From: Zoogloea sp.
GTDB lineage: Bacteria; Pseudomonadota; Gammaproteobacteria; Burkholderiales; Rhodocyclaceae
DNA length: 39,923 bases
NCBI GenBank assembly: GCA_016703645.1
Contig: JADJBR010000008.1
Location: 1 to 39,923 of the forward strand
Direction: 5' to 3'
The position numbers and the translations under genes are program-made. Position 1 is the stretch's first letter, and each line of letters begins with the position of its first letter. Under the pieces are notes generated by a model. It made no database searches, was not told the DNA's origin, and worked only from the letters and a program-made list of their open reading frames with translations. Of the stretch, positions 1 through 11,322 are shown piece after piece.

Positions 1-109
1 GACGATGACCTACTTTCACGAGGGCGGACCTCACTATCATCGGCGCGTGTGCGTTTCACGGTCCTGTTCGGGAAGGGAAGGGGTGGTTCCACACAGCTAT
101 GGTCGTCAG
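1..109 (-). rRNA. rrf: 5S ribosomal RNA (3' end cut by window edge)
   Basis: The minus strand from about 109 down to 1 reads as a bacterial 5S rRNA, with the typical GAACAGGACCGTGAAACGC and GTGAAAGTAGGTCATCGTC stretches. It is the last gene of the rRNA operon, about 107 bp after the 23S 3' end. The final few bases of the 3' arm should lie left of the window, so the gene is partial here. The 5' end is set by comparison with other 5S genes and may be off by a base or two. Confidence 0.93.
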
Positions 110-221
110 ACTTTGACTTGTCGCCTGCGCGAGCAGGCCAAAGGAGGAAGAAGTGTGTTGTGTGATTGTCTGGAGATCGTGTTGATGTCCAGAGGATCGA
201 GTTCGTTTTGTTTTGAAGGTT

Positions 222-3118
<2,897 letters not shown>

Positions 3119-3266
3119 CCTTGCCCTCTTGGTCTCCCAGAGCCAACGCCATAGGACGAACTCGTTTGTGCGCACCACCACCGCGCTGGCTCAAAGCCGA
3201 TGATGATGCAATGCAATCACACAACCCATGTACGCCCCGGCTCGATCGACGACTACACTTCTTCCA

Positions 3267-3281
3267 CTTTGTTAAAGATCG
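3267..3281 (-). promoter_or_regulatory. boxA-like antitermination site in the 16S-23S spacer
   Basis: On the minus strand the spacer between tRNA-Ala and 23S reads CGATCTTTAACAAAG, close to the boxA consensus (GCTCTTTAACA). In rRNA operons boxA binds NusB/S10 and protects the untranslated transcript from Rho. A second boxA-like site lies in the leader before 16S (5251-5262). The assignment rests on sequence similarity and position. The rest of the 3123-3341 spacer shows no gene. Confidence 0.6.
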
Positions 3282-3341
3282 AACAGTCTTACTGGCAAAA
3301 ACCAGAACACAGCAAACTTCCATTCGCCCTGTTCTGACCTC

Positions 3342-3417
3342 TGGTGGAGCTGGTCGGGATCGAACCGACGACCTACGGCTTGCAAAGCCGCCGCTCTCCC
3401 AGCTGAGCTACAGCCCC
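3342..3417 (-). tRNA. alaT: tRNA-Ala (anticodon TGC)
   Basis: A full 76-nt cloverleaf on the minus strand begins GGGGCTGTAGCTCAGCTGGG and ends in an encoded CCA. The anticodon loop CTTTGCAAG carries TGC, so it reads GCN alanine codons. It lies in the rRNA spacer 26 bp after tRNA-Ile, the usual Ile-Ala pair, and would be cut from the rRNA precursor. Confidence 0.97.
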
Positions 3418-3443
3418 TCCTGTCTCGAGCAACCCAAATGATT

Positions 3444-3520
3444 TGGTGGGTCTGGTTGGGTTCGAACCAACGACCCCCGCCTTATCAAGACGGTGCTCTA
3501 ACCAGCTGAGCTACAGACCC
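3444..3520 (-). tRNA. ileT: tRNA-Ile (anticodon GAT)
   Basis: A full 77-nt cloverleaf on the minus strand begins GGGTCTGTAGCTCAGCTGG and ends in an encoded CCA. The anticodon loop is CTTGATAAG with anticodon GAT. It is the first tRNA of the rRNA spacer, 78 bp after 16S. Confidence 0.97.
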
Positions 3521-3547
3521 TCTCATACACTTCGAGGCTCTTCGCTT

Positions 3548-3576
3548 GAACAACCGATAAGTTGTGGATACTTGGC
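3548..3576. repeat. 16S processing stem, 3' arm
   Basis: GAACAACCGATA at 3548-3559 is the exact reverse complement of 5236-5247 in the leader. The following bases (AGTTGTGGATACTTGG) continue to match the complement of 5219-5235 with a few mismatches or G-U pairs. The arms would form a stem of nearly 30 bp around 16S, as expected for RNase III processing. Confidence 0.75.
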
Positions 3577-3598
3577 AGAATGCAGCCTTTTTCTCTTG

Positions 3599-5135
<1,537 letters not shown>

Positions 5136-5289
5136 AATCCAAAAACTCCAGAAACTTGACGTTTCTGCAGATACTTCAATTTCTTTGTGGCTTCTGGTAT
5201 AAACCAGTTACCCCTCAGAACCGAGTACCCACACCTATCGGTTGTTCATCTTTTTAAAGAACGGCTGCCACAGCAGCGAAGAGGTGCGC
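5136..5289 (-). promoter_or_regulatory. rRNA leader with boxA and 16S processing arm
   Basis: This is the untranslated leader between the downstream rRNA promoter and 16S. It holds GTTCTTTAAAAA (5251-5262, minus strand), a boxA-like antitermination site, and directly after it the 5' arm of the 16S processing stem (5219-5247, pairing with 3548-3576). No gene is present: the open frames here have no coding features. The whole gene-free interval 5136-5526 is thus filled by leader and promoter elements. Confidence 0.7.
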
Positions 5290-5317
5290 ATTATACAGAG
5301 CTTAAAAACCCTGTCAA
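5290..5317 (-). promoter_or_regulatory. rRNA promoter, downstream copy (P2-like)
   Basis: The minus strand reads TTGACA (5312-5317), a 16-bp spacer and TATAAT (5290-5295), a perfect sigma-70 core. The stretch after the -10 is GC-rich (GCGCACCTC), which fits stringent control of rRNA promoters. Transcription would start about 150 bp before 16S. Confidence 0.85.
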
Positions 5318-5461
5318 GCATCTTGTTTGTCGAACAACACACCTTCGAAACACAAAACACTTGATGCACACGTAACGAAACACACTTCCCACGTCTCGCT
5401 ACGCCCCTCATCACCACTTCGACCCACACTCACTGTGTGCGCCGCAGCGAAGAGAGGCCGA

Positions 5462-5489
5462 ATTATAAAGAACTATCCGGCCCCGTCAA
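5462..5489 (-). promoter_or_regulatory. rRNA promoter, upstream copy (P1-like)
   Basis: The minus strand reads TTGACG (5484-5489), a 16-bp spacer and TATAAT (5462-5467). An AT-rich block just upstream (about 5492-5512, with AAATATTTTGGCAA) could be an UP element. The sequence CTCTTCGCTG occurs shortly after the -10 of both this promoter and the one at 5290-5317. The -35 box lies 37 bp from the dnaB stop codon. Confidence 0.8.
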
Positions 5490-5526
5490 CACTATTGCCA
5501 AAATATTTCTCGGAACCTGGGTCTCA

Positions 5527-6912
5527 TCAGTAATTCGGCGACCCCGCATAGTTCTCGAACCGCGTGAACTCGCCAAGGAACGTCATTCGTATCGTTCCCG
5601 TTGATCCGTTACGGTGCTTCGAGATGATCAACTCAGCCATCCCCTTGTCAGGGGAATCCGGGTTGTAGATCTCATCCCTATAGATGAACATGATGATATC
5701 GGCGTCCTGCTCAATGGCCCCCGACTCACGCAGATCTGACGCGACAGGCCGCTTATTGGGACGCTGCTCAAGACTTCGATTTAGCTGGGAAAGCGCAATA
5801 ATCGGAACGTGAAGCTCTTTTGCAAGCGACTTCACGGATCGTGAGATTTCCGATAGCTCAGCAGAGCGGTTGTCACTTTCCTTCAAAGACGTCATTAGCT
5901 GCAGGTAGTCGATCACAATCAACCCCAGCCGCCCGCACTGCCTATGGAGACGACGGCATCGGGCACGGAGATCGGTGGGGTTCAGACCGGGTGTCTCATC
6001 AATGAAAATGGGCGCCTCGTGCAGCTTGCCCAAGGCGTAGGTCAAGCGCTGCCATTCTTCATCGGTGAGCTTGCCGGTTCGTATTTTGTGCTGATCGATC
6101 CTTCCAACAGATGAAAGAAAACGTGTTGCCAACTGCGTACCGGGCATCTCCATCGAAAACACCGCGACAGACAACCCCGCCTCCACGGCCACGTTCTCTG
6201 CGATATTGAATGCGAGGGAAGTCTTACCCATACCCGGGCGCGCCGCCAGGACAATCATGTCGGAGGGCTGGAGACCCGAGGTCTTCTCGTCCAGATCAGT
6301 CAGGCCGGTGGGCACTCCGGTAATGCCGGCCGGGGAGTCACGGTCATAGAGCTCCTGAATCCTGTCCACAACCTGTCCAAGTATCGGCTGAATCGGCACG
6401 AATCCGCTCACCGTACGGGCCCCCGCCTCAGCGATCTCAAACACCTTGGCTTCGGCTTCATCAAGCAGGGTCTTGGCGTCCTTGCCGGAAGGCGTGAGGG
6501 CGCTGGCTGCAATCTGATCTCCGACCGAGACAAGTTTGCGCAGGATGGCACGCTCACGAATGATTTCGCCATATCGCCGCACGTTGGCCGCCGATGGCGT
6601 GCTGTTGGCAATCTCCCCCAGATAGGCGAGCCCCCCGACATGCTCGGCTTCGCCGTTCTTTTCAAGCGCCTCGTAAACCGTCACCACATCGGCGGGCTTG
6701 CCAAGCTCGATCAATCTGGCGATCTGACGAAAGATGCGCCTGTGGTCGTCGCGATAGAAATCAGCCTCATTGACCACATCCCCCACCCTCTCCCAAACGG
6801 TGTTGTCAATGAGCAGCCCCCCCAGCAGGGACTGCTCCGCCTCGACGGAATGGGGGGGGAGCCGCAAAGCGGACATGACAGGATCTTCAGGCTGATTTTG
6901 AGATTTGCGCAT
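5527..6912 (-). CDS. dnaB: replicative DNA helicase DnaB
   Basis: This is the hexameric helicase that unwinds DNA 5' to 3' at the replication fork. With the ATG at 6912 it has 461 residues. The N-terminal domain opens with LPPHSVEAEQSLLGGLLIDN, the usual DnaB start. The RecA-like C-terminal domain has Walker A RPGMGKTS (K about 230), Walker B LIVIDYLQLM, and the SQLNRSLEQR and DLRESGAIEQDAD motifs. A GTG 33 bp upstream (6945) is a possible longer start, but MRKSQ is closer to family starts; no strong ribosome site supports either. It follows rplI on the same strand behind a terminator, so it probably has its own promoter. No inteins are present and no hairpin is seen after its stop, so its transcript may run into the rRNA operon. 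Confidence 0.97.
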   Translation of the reverse strand: MRKSQNQPEDPVMSALRLPPHSVEAEQSLLGGLLIDNTVWERVGDVVNEADFYRDDHRRIFRQIARLIELGKPADVVTVYEALEKNGEAEHVGGLAYLGEIANSTPSAANVRRYGEIIRERAILRKLVSVGDQIAASALTPSGKDAKTLLDEAEAKVFEIAEAGARTVSGFVPIQPILGQVVDRIQELYDRDSPAGITGVPTGLTDLDEKTSGLQPSDMIVLAARPGMGKTSLAFNIAENVAVEAGLSVAVFSMEMPGTQLATRFLSSVGRIDQHKIRTGKLTDEEWQRLTYALGKLHEAPIFIDETPGLNPTDLRARCRRLHRQCGRLGLIVIDYLQLMTSLKESDNRSAELSEISRSVKSLAKELHVPIIALSQLNRSLEQRPNKRPVASDLRESGAIEQDADIIMFIYRDEIYNPDSPDKGMAELIISKHRNGSTGTIRMTFLGEFTRFENYAGSPNY

Positions 6913-6947
6913 GGGACATCGGGAATCCAATAAGGCCGGAATCACCC

Positions 6948-6990
6948 GGCCTGAAAAACAAGAAAGGCTGCACGAGGCAGCCTTTCTTGA
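6948..6990 (-). terminator. rho-independent terminator after rplI
   Basis: AGAAAGGCTGC (6961-6971) pairs perfectly with GCAGCCTTTCT (6977-6987) around a 5-nt loop. On the minus strand the hairpin is followed by TTGTTTTTC. It lies between the rplI stop and dnaB, and would end the rpsF-priB-rpsR-rplI transcript. Confidence 0.9.
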
Positions 6991-7014
6991 CGGGGGAGAC
7001 GAACGCCTCTCCGA

Positions 7015-7464
7015 TCAGCTCTCGCCAACCACAGCAACGCTGATGGTAGCAGTCACATCGGTATGCAGGGAGACGACTAGCTGGGTCTCACCGACCACCT
7101 TGAGCGGGCCTTCCGGCATGCGCACGGCAGACTTCTCGACGGCAAAGCCCTTGGCCTTCAGTGCGTCAGCAACGTCGGCATTGGTCACAGAGCCAAACAG
7201 ACGGCCATCGACACCAGCCTTGCGGCTGATGGTAACGGCAGTGCCTTCGAGCTTCTCGCCCTGAGCCTGGGCAACAGCCAGCTGCTCGGCGGCGACACGC
7301 TCAAGCTCGGCACGGCGGGCTTCGAACTCAGCCAGGTTGGCGGCATTCGCGCGCTTGGCCTTGCCCTGGGGGATCAGGAAGTTACGGGCGTAGCCGTCCT
7401 TGACCTTGACCACATCACCCAGACCACCCAGGTTGACAACCTTGTCCATAAGAATGATTTGCAT
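7015..7464 (-). CDS. rplI: 50S ribosomal protein L9
   Basis: This is the L9 protein of the large ribosomal subunit, which binds 23S rRNA near the L1 stalk. It has 149 residues, the same as in E. coli. The N-terminal domain shows [17 protein letters not shown] and [16 protein letters not shown], followed by the long connecting helix and a C-terminal domain with GKLFGSVTN-like wording ([16 protein letters not shown]). The start has a GGAGAGA ribosome site. It is 15 bp after rpsR and is the last gene of the operon, followed by a strong terminator. Confidence 0.98.
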   Translation of the reverse strand: MQIILMDKVVNLGGLGDVVKVKDGYARNFLIPQGKAKRANAANLAEFEARRAELERVAAEQLAVAQAQGEKLEGTAVTISRKAGVDGRLFGSVTNADVADALKAKGFAVEKSAVRMPEGPLKVVGETQLVVSLHTDVTATISVAVVGES

Positions 7465-7479
7465 GCTGTCTCTCCGGGA

Positions 7480-7749
7480 TTACTGGTGCAGATCGGTGTA
7501 CGGCAGGAGCGCGAGGAAACGCGCACGCTTGATCGCGGTGGACAGCTGACGCTGGTAGCCGGACTTGGTGCCGGTGATGCGCGCCGGCATGATCTTGGCG
7601 TTTTCGGTGATGAAATCCTTCAGGATGTCCACATCCTTGTAGTCGATCTCTTCGATCTTCTCTGCGCTGAAACGGCAGAACTTGCGACGCTTGAAAAGGC
7701 TGCGACCGCCACGGTCGTCCTTACGCTTCGTTGCTGGCTTGAATGCCAT
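7480..7749 (-). CDS. rpsR: 30S ribosomal protein S18
   Basis: S18 of the small subunit pairs with S6 on the platform. The true start is the ATG at 7749 ([16 protein letters not shown]), giving 89 residues; it has a clear GGAAGGA ribosome site. Longer reading to 7869 only overlaps priB. Family motifs [20 protein letters not shown] and [14 protein letters not shown] are present. The first 29 bp overlap the end of priB in another frame, which suggests translational coupling. Confidence 0.98.
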   Translation of the reverse strand: MAFKPATKRKDDRGGRSLFKRRKFCRFSAEKIEEIDYKDVDILKDFITENAKIMPARITGTKSGYQRQLSTAIKRARFLALLPYTDLHQ

Positions 7750-8065
7750 GATTCGTTCCTTCCAAAAATTCGATCGTATCGATATGCAATACAGGTGTCC
7801 TGCTGCGCAGGCTTTTCGCTGCAAGGAAGCCGGTAATCCGGGCGGTGCAACCGAGGCGGGCAGCAGCAAGCAGACTTGCCTTCTCCCCTACCGCAGCAAT
7901 CGCCAACTCAAGTCCCACTTCACGCGGAACCCCGGCCTCCACCTGCTTCGAGCGGTGCTCAATGCGCCCTGCCAGCACCGGCACACCGCCGGGGGAGTAA
8001 CGCAGAGCCCCGACTTCGGTCAGGACACCTTCAATCTCAAAACTGTTGCGAACCTGTTCCTGCAA
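7721..8065 (-). CDS. priB: primosomal replication protein N (PriB)
   Basis: PriB is a small single-stranded-DNA-binding OB-fold protein that links PriA and DnaT at stalled forks. This copy has 114 residues. [20 protein letters not shown] and [20 protein letters not shown] match the family. Its position between rpsF and rpsR is the standard one. The best start in frame is TTG at 8065, one base after the rpsF stop, so translation probably depends on ribosomes finishing rpsF. The 3' end overlaps rpsR by 29 bp. Confidence 0.93.
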   Translation of the reverse strand: MQEQVRNSFEIEGVLTEVGALRYSPGGVPVLAGRIEHRSKQVEAGVPREVGLELAIAAVGEKASLLAAARLGCTARITGFLAAKSLRSRTPVLHIDTIEFLEGTNHGIQASNEA

Positions 8066-8066
8066 C

Positions 8067-8453
8067 TCAGGCTGCGGGCTGCTGCTCGACGGCCTTGGCC
8101 TCTTCGCCAGAAGCGGAAGTCAGGGAGCGAGCCTTTTCTTCCTTCATCATCGGCGACGGGGTGGTGACCGCCTTCTTCATGCGGATGGACAGGTGACGCA
8201 GGACGGCGTCGTTGAACTTGAAGCCATGCTCCAGTTCGGCGATGGTGGGCTGATCGCACTCGATGTTCATCAGCACGTAGTGAGCCTTGTGGATCTTGTC
8301 GATCGGGTAGGCCAGCTGACGACGACCCCAGTCTTCCAGACGATGGATCTGGCCGCCTTGGGTGGTCACGAGGGAACGGTAACGCTCGATCATGGCGGGC
8401 ACTTGCTCGCTCTGATCAGGGTGAACGATGAAAACGACTTCGTAATGCCGCAT
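8067..8453 (-). CDS. rpsF: 30S ribosomal protein S6
   Basis: S6 binds S18 and 16S rRNA in the small subunit. The start is ATG at 8453 ([20 protein letters not shown]) with an AAGGAGA ribosome site, giving 128 residues. The upstream in-frame extension to 8552 has no family character. [16 protein letters not shown] and [10 protein letters not shown] are typical S6 motifs, and the C-terminal tail is low-complexity. It is the first gene of rpsF-priB-rpsR-rplI. In other bacteria the S6:S18 complex represses this operon by binding its leader, and a hairpin is present at 8512-8549. Confidence 0.98.
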   Translation of the reverse strand: MRHYEVVFIVHPDQSEQVPAMIERYRSLVTTQGGQIHRLEDWGRRQLAYPIDKIHKAHYVLMNIECDQPTIAELEHGFKFNDAVLRHLSIRMKKAVTTPSPMMKEEKARSLTSASGEEAKAVEQQPAA

Positions 8454-8511
8454 GAGATCTCCTTCTGGATCAAAGCCCTCCGTCATGCGAACGGTAGGGC
8501 AAGGTAAAAAT

Positions 8512-8549
8512 CCGGACACCCGAGCTGCACATGCAGACGGGCGAGCCGG
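8512..8549 (-). promoter_or_regulatory. hairpin in the rpsF leader, candidate S6:S18 site
   Basis: On the minus strand CCGG, CCCG and CTGC pair with GCAG, CGGG and CCGG around an ATGT loop, leaving small bulges (CTCG/TGT and T/CT). It lies about 60-95 nt before the rpsF start. Leaders of rpsF operons often hold a bulged hairpin bound by S6:S18 for feedback control. This match is by position and shape only. A weak promoter (TTGAAT, 17 bp, AATGAT at 8552-8580) precedes it, but would start transcription inside the hairpin, so promoter or hairpin must be partly wrong. Confidence 0.35.
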
Positions 8550-8593
8550 CAATCATTTCACAACTCGGGATTTAATTCAAGACCTTATGCGCT

Positions 8594-9499
8594 TCAGCGG
8601 CGACAGCCCACCCTGGCGAGGCTGACCTTGGAGCCGTTACTGCGGCCGAGGCGCTCACAGATCCAGGCCGATGTCTCCACCAGGGCCTCCAGGCGGATGC
8701 CCGTCTCGACCCCCAGTCCGTCCAGCATGTACACGACATCTTCCGTCGCCACATTGCCGGATGCCCCCGCCGCGTAGGGGCAGCCCCCCAGCCCCGCCAC
8801 CGAGGCGTCAAAGGTGGCAACCCCCGCCTGCAGGGACGCGTAGATGTTCACCAGCGCCTGACCATAGGTATCGTGATAGTGGCCGGCCAGCTTGTCGATG
8901 GGCACCCGGCGGGCAACGGCGTCGAGCATCCGGCGGGTCTTGCCGGGCGTGCCGGTGCCGATGGTGTCCCCCAGGCTGACTTCATAGCAGCCCATGTCGA
9001 AGAGCGTCGCCGCCACGCCGGCCACCGCCTCCGGCGCCACTTCGCCTTCGTAAGGGCAGCCCAGCACGCAGGACACGTAGCCGCGCACCCTCACACCCGC
9101 CGCCTTCGCTGCCTCCACCACCGGCACAAACCGATCAAGGGATTCCGCGATGGAGCAGTTGATATTCTTCTGACTGAAGGACTCGGACGCCGCACCGAAC
9201 ACCGCGACCTCCTTCGCGCCCGCCGCCAGGGCCGCCTCGAACCCTTTCAGGTTAGGCGTGAGCACCGGGTAGTCCACGCCCGGCAGTCGGGCGATCCGTG
9301 CCATCACCTCGGCGTTGTCACCCATCTGCGGGACCCATTTGGGCGACACGAAGGAGGTGGCCTCAATGGCAGGCAAGCCGGCGGCACCCAGCCGGGCGAT
9401 GAGTTCGACCTTGGTATCGGTACTGACAATCTGCTTCTCGTTCTGCAGGCCGTCCCGGGGACCGACTTCAACGATGCGGACACGCTGGGGCAGGTTCAT
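8594..9499 (-). CDS. hydroxymethylglutaryl-CoA lyase
   Basis: This enzyme splits HMG-CoA into acetoacetate and acetyl-CoA, the last step of leucine breakdown. It has 301 residues, a normal length. The TIM-barrel fold opens with [12 protein letters not shown], the aldolase-like motif of HMGL. The active-site signature [17 protein letters not shown] carries Cys240, and [12 protein letters not shown] supplies metal ligands. The ATG at 9499 lies 16 bp after the acyl-CoA synthetase stop and follows AAGGAATG. It is the last gene of the liu cluster (liuE or mvaB in other species). Confidence 0.96.
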   Translation of the reverse strand: MNLPQRVRIVEVGPRDGLQNEKQIVSTDTKVELIARLGAAGLPAIEATSFVSPKWVPQMGDNAEVMARIARLPGVDYPVLTPNLKGFEAALAAGAKEVAVFGAASESFSQKNINCSIAESLDRFVPVVEAAKAAGVRVRGYVSCVLGCPYEGEVAPEAVAGVAATLFDMGCYEVSLGDTIGTGTPGKTRRMLDAVARRVPIDKLAGHYHDTYGQALVNIYASLQAGVATFDASVAGLGGCPYAAGASGNVATEDVVYMLDGLGVETGIRLEALVETSAWICERLGRSNGSKVSLARVGCRR

Positions 9500-9515
9500 G
9501 GCTTCATTCCTTCGA

Positions 9516-11204
9516 TCATGCGGTGGCGGCGTCTTCCAGGCCGAGGGTCTGCTTCATTTTCTCGCGGATCTGGAACTTCTGGATCTTGCCCGTCACCGTC
9601 ATCGGGAAGCTGTCCACGAAGCTGATGTAGCGGGGAATCTTGTAGTGGGCAATCTGCCCCTGACAAAAGGTGCGCACCTCATCCTCGCTCAGGCGTTCGC
9701 CCTCGCGCACGATGATCCACGCACACAGCTCCTCGCCGTACTTCTTGTCGGGCACGCCCACCACCTGCACATCCAGGATCTTGGGGTGGCGGTAGAGAAA
9801 CTCCTCGATCTCCCGCGGATAGATGTTCTCGCCGCCGCGAATCACCATGTCCTTGATGCGTCCGACGATGTTGCAGAAGCCCTCGTCATCAATGATGGCA
9901 ATGTCGCCCGTGTGCATCCAGCCTGCCCGGTCGATGGCCTCCGCCGTCTTGGCCTCGTCACCCCAGTAGCCGAGCATTACCGAGTAGCCACGGGTACACA
10001 GCTCGCCCGGAGTGCCACGAGGCACAATGCGCCCCTCATTGTCGATGATCTTCACCTCGCAATGGGGTTGCGCCCGGCCGACCGTGGACACCCGCCGCTC
10101 GATGGGGTCGTCGGTACCACTCTGGAAGCTCACCGGCGAGGTCTCGGTCATGCCGTAGGCGATGGTGACCTCGGTCATGTTCATCCTGTCGATGACGCGC
10201 TTCATCACCTCGATGGGGCAAGGGCTGCCAGCCATGATGCCGGTGCGCAGGCTGGACAGATCGAAGCCAGCAAAGTCCGGATGATCCAGCTGGGCGAAGA
10301 ACATGGTCGGCACGCCGTAACTGGCGGAGCACTTTTCCTCCGCCACGGTCTGCAGCACGGCCAGGGGCTCGAACGCCTCCGCCGGGTAGACCATTGTCGC
10401 CCCGTGAGTCAGGCAGCCCAGGTTGCCCATCACCATGCCGAAGCAGTGGTAAAGCGGCACCGGAATGCACACCCGGTCGCCCGGCACCAGGCGGATCGCC
10501 TCGCCGACGAAGAAGCCGTTGTTGAGGATGTTGTGATGCGACAAGGTCGCGCCCTTCGGGTTGCCGGTGGTCCCGGAGGTGAACTGGATGTTGATGGGCT
10601 CGTCGAACTGCAGCGCCTCGCCAAGCAGCTCGAGCTCGCCCAGTTCGTCTCGAGTCGGCGGGCGCAGCAGATCGTCGAAATTGAGCATGCCCGGCGTGCG
10701 CTCGCCCCCCATGCGGATCACCATCTCCAGGCTGGGCAGCCGGTGGGCGCGCAGCAGGCCGGCCTCGCAGTGCCCCAGCTCCGGCGCGAGATCGGAGATC
10801 ATCGCCAGATAGTCGCTGCTCTTGAATGACGGAGACAGGACCAGGGCCCGACAGCCCACCTTGTTGAGGGCATATTCCAGCTCGCTGCGCCGATAGGCCG
10901 GATTGATGTTCACCAGCACCAGGCCGGCCTTTGCCGTAGCGAACTGGGTCAGCGTCCACTCCAACCGGTTCTGCGACCACATCCCCACCCGATCCCCCGG
11001 CACCAGCCCCAGCCGGCGCAGCCCGCAGGCAAGGGAATCAACCTTCAGACGCAGCTCAGCGTAGCTCAGGCGTACCCCCTGATGGCGCACCACCAGGGCC
11101 TCCCGCTGCCCGTGGCGGGCACAGGCATCGTCAAAATACCGGCCGATGGTCTGGCCGATCAGGGGCTTGTCCGACGCACCATGGACGTAGCTCAGTTCAC
11201 TCAT
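9516..11204 (-). CDS. AMP-dependent acyl-CoA synthetase
   Basis: A 562-residue ANL-superfamily enzyme that would activate a carboxylic acid with ATP to an acyl-AMP and then a CoA thioester. Visible motifs are the P-loop [30 protein letters not shown], the adenylate-binding [14 protein letters not shown], the hinge [20 protein letters not shown], and the C-terminal lysine motif VTGKIQKF. It has a GAGGAGA ribosome site. Length and motifs resemble medium-chain or fatty acyl-CoA synthetases rather than acetoacetyl-CoA synthetase (about 650 residues). Its place inside the leucine cluster suggests a branched acid such as isovalerate as substrate, which is inference. A 118-bp gap separates it from the carboxylase gene upstream, the largest gap in the cluster. 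Confidence 0.93.
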   Translation of the reverse strand: MSELSYVHGASDKPLIGQTIGRYFDDACARHGQREALVVRHQGVRLSYAELRLKVDSLACGLRRLGLVPGDRVGMWSQNRLEWTLTQFATAKAGLVLVNINPAYRRSELEYALNKVGCRALVLSPSFKSSDYLAMISDLAPELGHCEAGLLRAHRLPSLEMVIRMGGERTPGMLNFDDLLRPPTRDELGELELLGEALQFDEPINIQFTSGTTGNPKGATLSHHNILNNGFFVGEAIRLVPGDRVCIPVPLYHCFGMVMGNLGCLTHGATMVYPAEAFEPLAVLQTVAEEKCSASYGVPTMFFAQLDHPDFAGFDLSSLRTGIMAGSPCPIEVMKRVIDRMNMTEVTIAYGMTETSPVSFQSGTDDPIERRVSTVGRAQPHCEVKIIDNEGRIVPRGTPGELCTRGYSVMLGYWGDEAKTAEAIDRAGWMHTGDIAIIDDEGFCNIVGRIKDMVIRGGENIYPREIEEFLYRHPKILDVQVVGVPDKKYGEELCAWIIVREGERLSEDEVRTFCQGQIAHYKIPRYISFVDSFPMTVTGKIQKFQIREKMKQTLGLEDAATA

Positions 11205-11322
11205 GCTGTCTCCTCACACTCGTGTTGTGTGGTTCCGGCTCCGTCTGCGCGGATTGCCGGGGTGTCAGATTGTCGAAGAACACTCCCGCGAGGTCGGATG
11301 ACCCCGACACCACGGGTATCCC

